Shown in pieces: positions 19,648 through 20,797 of a stretch of 20,797 nucleotides of DNA. Below the pieces are notes generated by a model. It was not told the DNA's origin and did no database searches. It was given only the letters and a program-made list of their open reading frames with translations. This stretch comes from a virus. The position numbers and the translations under genes are program-made. The stretch covers positions 1-20,797 of the IMG/VR virus record IMGVR_UViG_3300042939_000055; one strand, 5' to 3'. Each line of letters opens with the position of its first letter. Position 1 is the stretch's first letter.

Positions 19648-20797
19648 TTATGCGGTCGCCCTGCCTTGTGGAGAGAACCTAGCCAATTTACTAGCAAGTC
19701 CCTCACTGATACTCATTCTTGGTTTCTGGGAATCCGATGCACTTGGAGTGGAAGAAATGCGCGATGAGCCTTTGAGTTGTGCGATGTAATCGTCTTTCTC
19801 TTTGACCATAGCTTGGTATGCCTTCAGTTGTGCTTGAATCTTCTGGTATGCGCGGCCTTGGTGGATCAGTCGGTTCATGTCCTCAACAGATGCTTGCTCA
19901 TTGGTTTGCTGTGTAGCAGCCAGCGCAATAGCTTCATCACGGGAGATGTCGAACTTGATACCCTTCTCCTTCATGTAGTCGGCAAGCGAATCTGGGATTT
20001 CAGTCGCCTTATCAATCTCTTGCTGAGTGTTCTTGTATCCCTCGCGCCACTGGTTCAGATACTTGTTTCGACCTTCTTGTTCTTTTTGTTTAGCGGTTTG
20101 AAGTATATTTTGCTTGGTTTCTTCAAAGTTGACAAGAGCTGCGTGATGTCCCTGAGTTGCTTTGATGAAGCTGTTGACTTGCTCCGCGAATTGATATTGT
20201 TTGAATTGTGAGAGCGAGTTCGTGATTTCCTCGAACGCTTGGTCACGGTCGGCTTCTGCCGCTCTACGATCCTCTTCGGAGCCTGCATTGAAGATGGAGG
20301 CATTTGCATTGACAGCGCGGGAGAATGTCGAAAGAAGAGTTGGATCATTCGATAACAATTGTCGCGCAGTATCGTAGGTGCTTTTGATAGGATCAATGTA
20401 AGTCTTTTTGAAGTCGGGATTGCTCGTAATATCGTGGAAGTCCAGTTTACCCCGAAGGTCTTTGATCTGTTCCGATAGTTGCTGCTCAATGTCCAGCTTC
20501 TCTTGGTTGGCTTTGTTGAGTTGTTCTTGGTAGTGGTTGGTTTCAACCGTTGATTTTGACTCGGACACCAATCGCTCAAGTTCTTGGATCTTGGTTTCAA
20601 ACTTGGGGATTTCATCTTTCTTGTATTTCTCAAGTTCTTCTTTGAGCTTTCGGTTTTCTTCGATCTGCCGTTCGACAAACCCTTTCTTTTTTCCTGTTCG
20701 GTCAGATGTGATTTCAGCTTCGGTAACTCCCGCCACTGGTTCTTCTGGTGGTTCTTCATTGAATTTCTGGATTCCAAGGTTAGGGTCGCCAACATTG
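19648..20797 (-). CDS. Putative capsid scaffold protein, 5' end beyond window
   Basis: The frame is open to the right edge (382 residues visible). A GTG at 20736 could be mistaken for the start, but the 20 codons before it read smoothly as protein (NVGDPNLGIQKFNEEPPEEP), so the true start is outside. The protein is highly charged and helical: a coiled coil near the start (ERQIEENRKLKEELEKYKKD through QELERLVSES), a second helical part and a Ser/Arg-rich basic tail (RMSISEGLASKLARFSPQGR). An acidic or coiled-coil body with a basic C-terminal end just before the capsid gene is typical of phage scaffold proteins. Confidence 0.72.
   Translation of the reverse strand, partial: NVGDPNLGIQKFNEEPPEEPVAGVTEAEITSDRTGKKKGFVERQIEENRKLKEELEKYKKDEIPKFETKIQELERLVSESKSTVETNHYQEQLNKANQEKLDIEQQLSEQIKDLRGKLDFHDITSNPDFKKTYIDPIKSTYDTARQLLSNDPTLLSTFSRAVNANASIFNAGSEEDRRAAEADRDQAFEEITNSLSQFKQYQFAEQVNSFIKATQGHHAALVNFEETKQNILQTAKQKEQEGRNKYLNQWREGYKNTQQEIDKATEIPDSLADYMKEKGIKFDISRDEAIALAATQQTNEQASVEDMNRLIHQGRAYQKIQAQLKAYQAMVKEKDDYIAQLKGSSRISSTPSASDSQKPRMSISEGLASKLARFSPQGRATA

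Overview
The window is about 20.8 kb of the late (virion and lysis) region of a tailed double-stranded DNA phage, or of a prophage. Every gene I can support lies on the minus strand and is read from the right end to the left. The tail genes look podovirus-like: an adaptor-like protein, a large nozzle/stabilisation-like protein and a run of ejection-type proteins, with no tape measure, sheath or major tail tube protein visible. I cannot name the host. Most genes lack a Shine-Dalgarno sequence and have A/T-rich leaders, which fits hosts such as Bacteroidota or other lineages with little Shine-Dalgarno use. That is an inference.

Layout in transcription order. A coiled-coil scaffold-like protein (running off the right edge) ends in an intrinsic terminator. 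A roughly 250-nt structured leader follows, then the probable major capsid protein, a GC-rich hairpin, a decoration-type head protein and a second terminator-like hairpin. Next are two small proteins that both begin with a CFTDL motif, a LamG-like tail protein, a 77-aa protein, and an 836-aa fibre with about 115 collagen-type Gly-X-Y triplets. A compact lysis cassette sits in the middle of the fibre genes: an unknown 135-aa protein, two related holin-like proteins separated by a 52-aa lipoprotein, a YkuD-like cysteine enzyme and a lipoprotein with a Cys-His-Asp triad. Three fibre genes, the nozzle-like protein, a small beta protein and a 52-aa protein follow. The left end holds the adaptor-like protein and three ejection-type proteins, the last of which runs off the left edge (926 aa visible). 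Stop and start codons overlap by 1 or 4 nt at many junctions, so translation is probably coupled.

The most striking feature is not a gene. A dyad with invariant core TATCG-N4-CGATA occurs nine times. Four copies sit 1-6 nt before a start codon, where a ribosome-binding site would be, and almost exactly fill the gap after the previous stop codon or overlap its end. A fifth lies in the capsid leader. These five copies divide the late operon into functional blocks: capsid; small proteins with LamG protein; collagen fibre with lysis; fibres with nozzle; adaptor with ejection proteins. Four more copies lie inside reading frames. I know of no described element with this sequence, and it is the best candidate here for an undescribed regulatory system.

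Three genes were too short for a usual ORF cut-off or run off an edge and were recovered by reading the sequence: the 52-aa lipoprotein at 12229-12387, the 52-aa protein at 6318-6476, and the open-ended giant protein at 1-2778. Several starts were moved downstream to fit stop/start overlaps. No tRNA, CRISPR array, insertion sequence, integrase or plus-strand gene was found.
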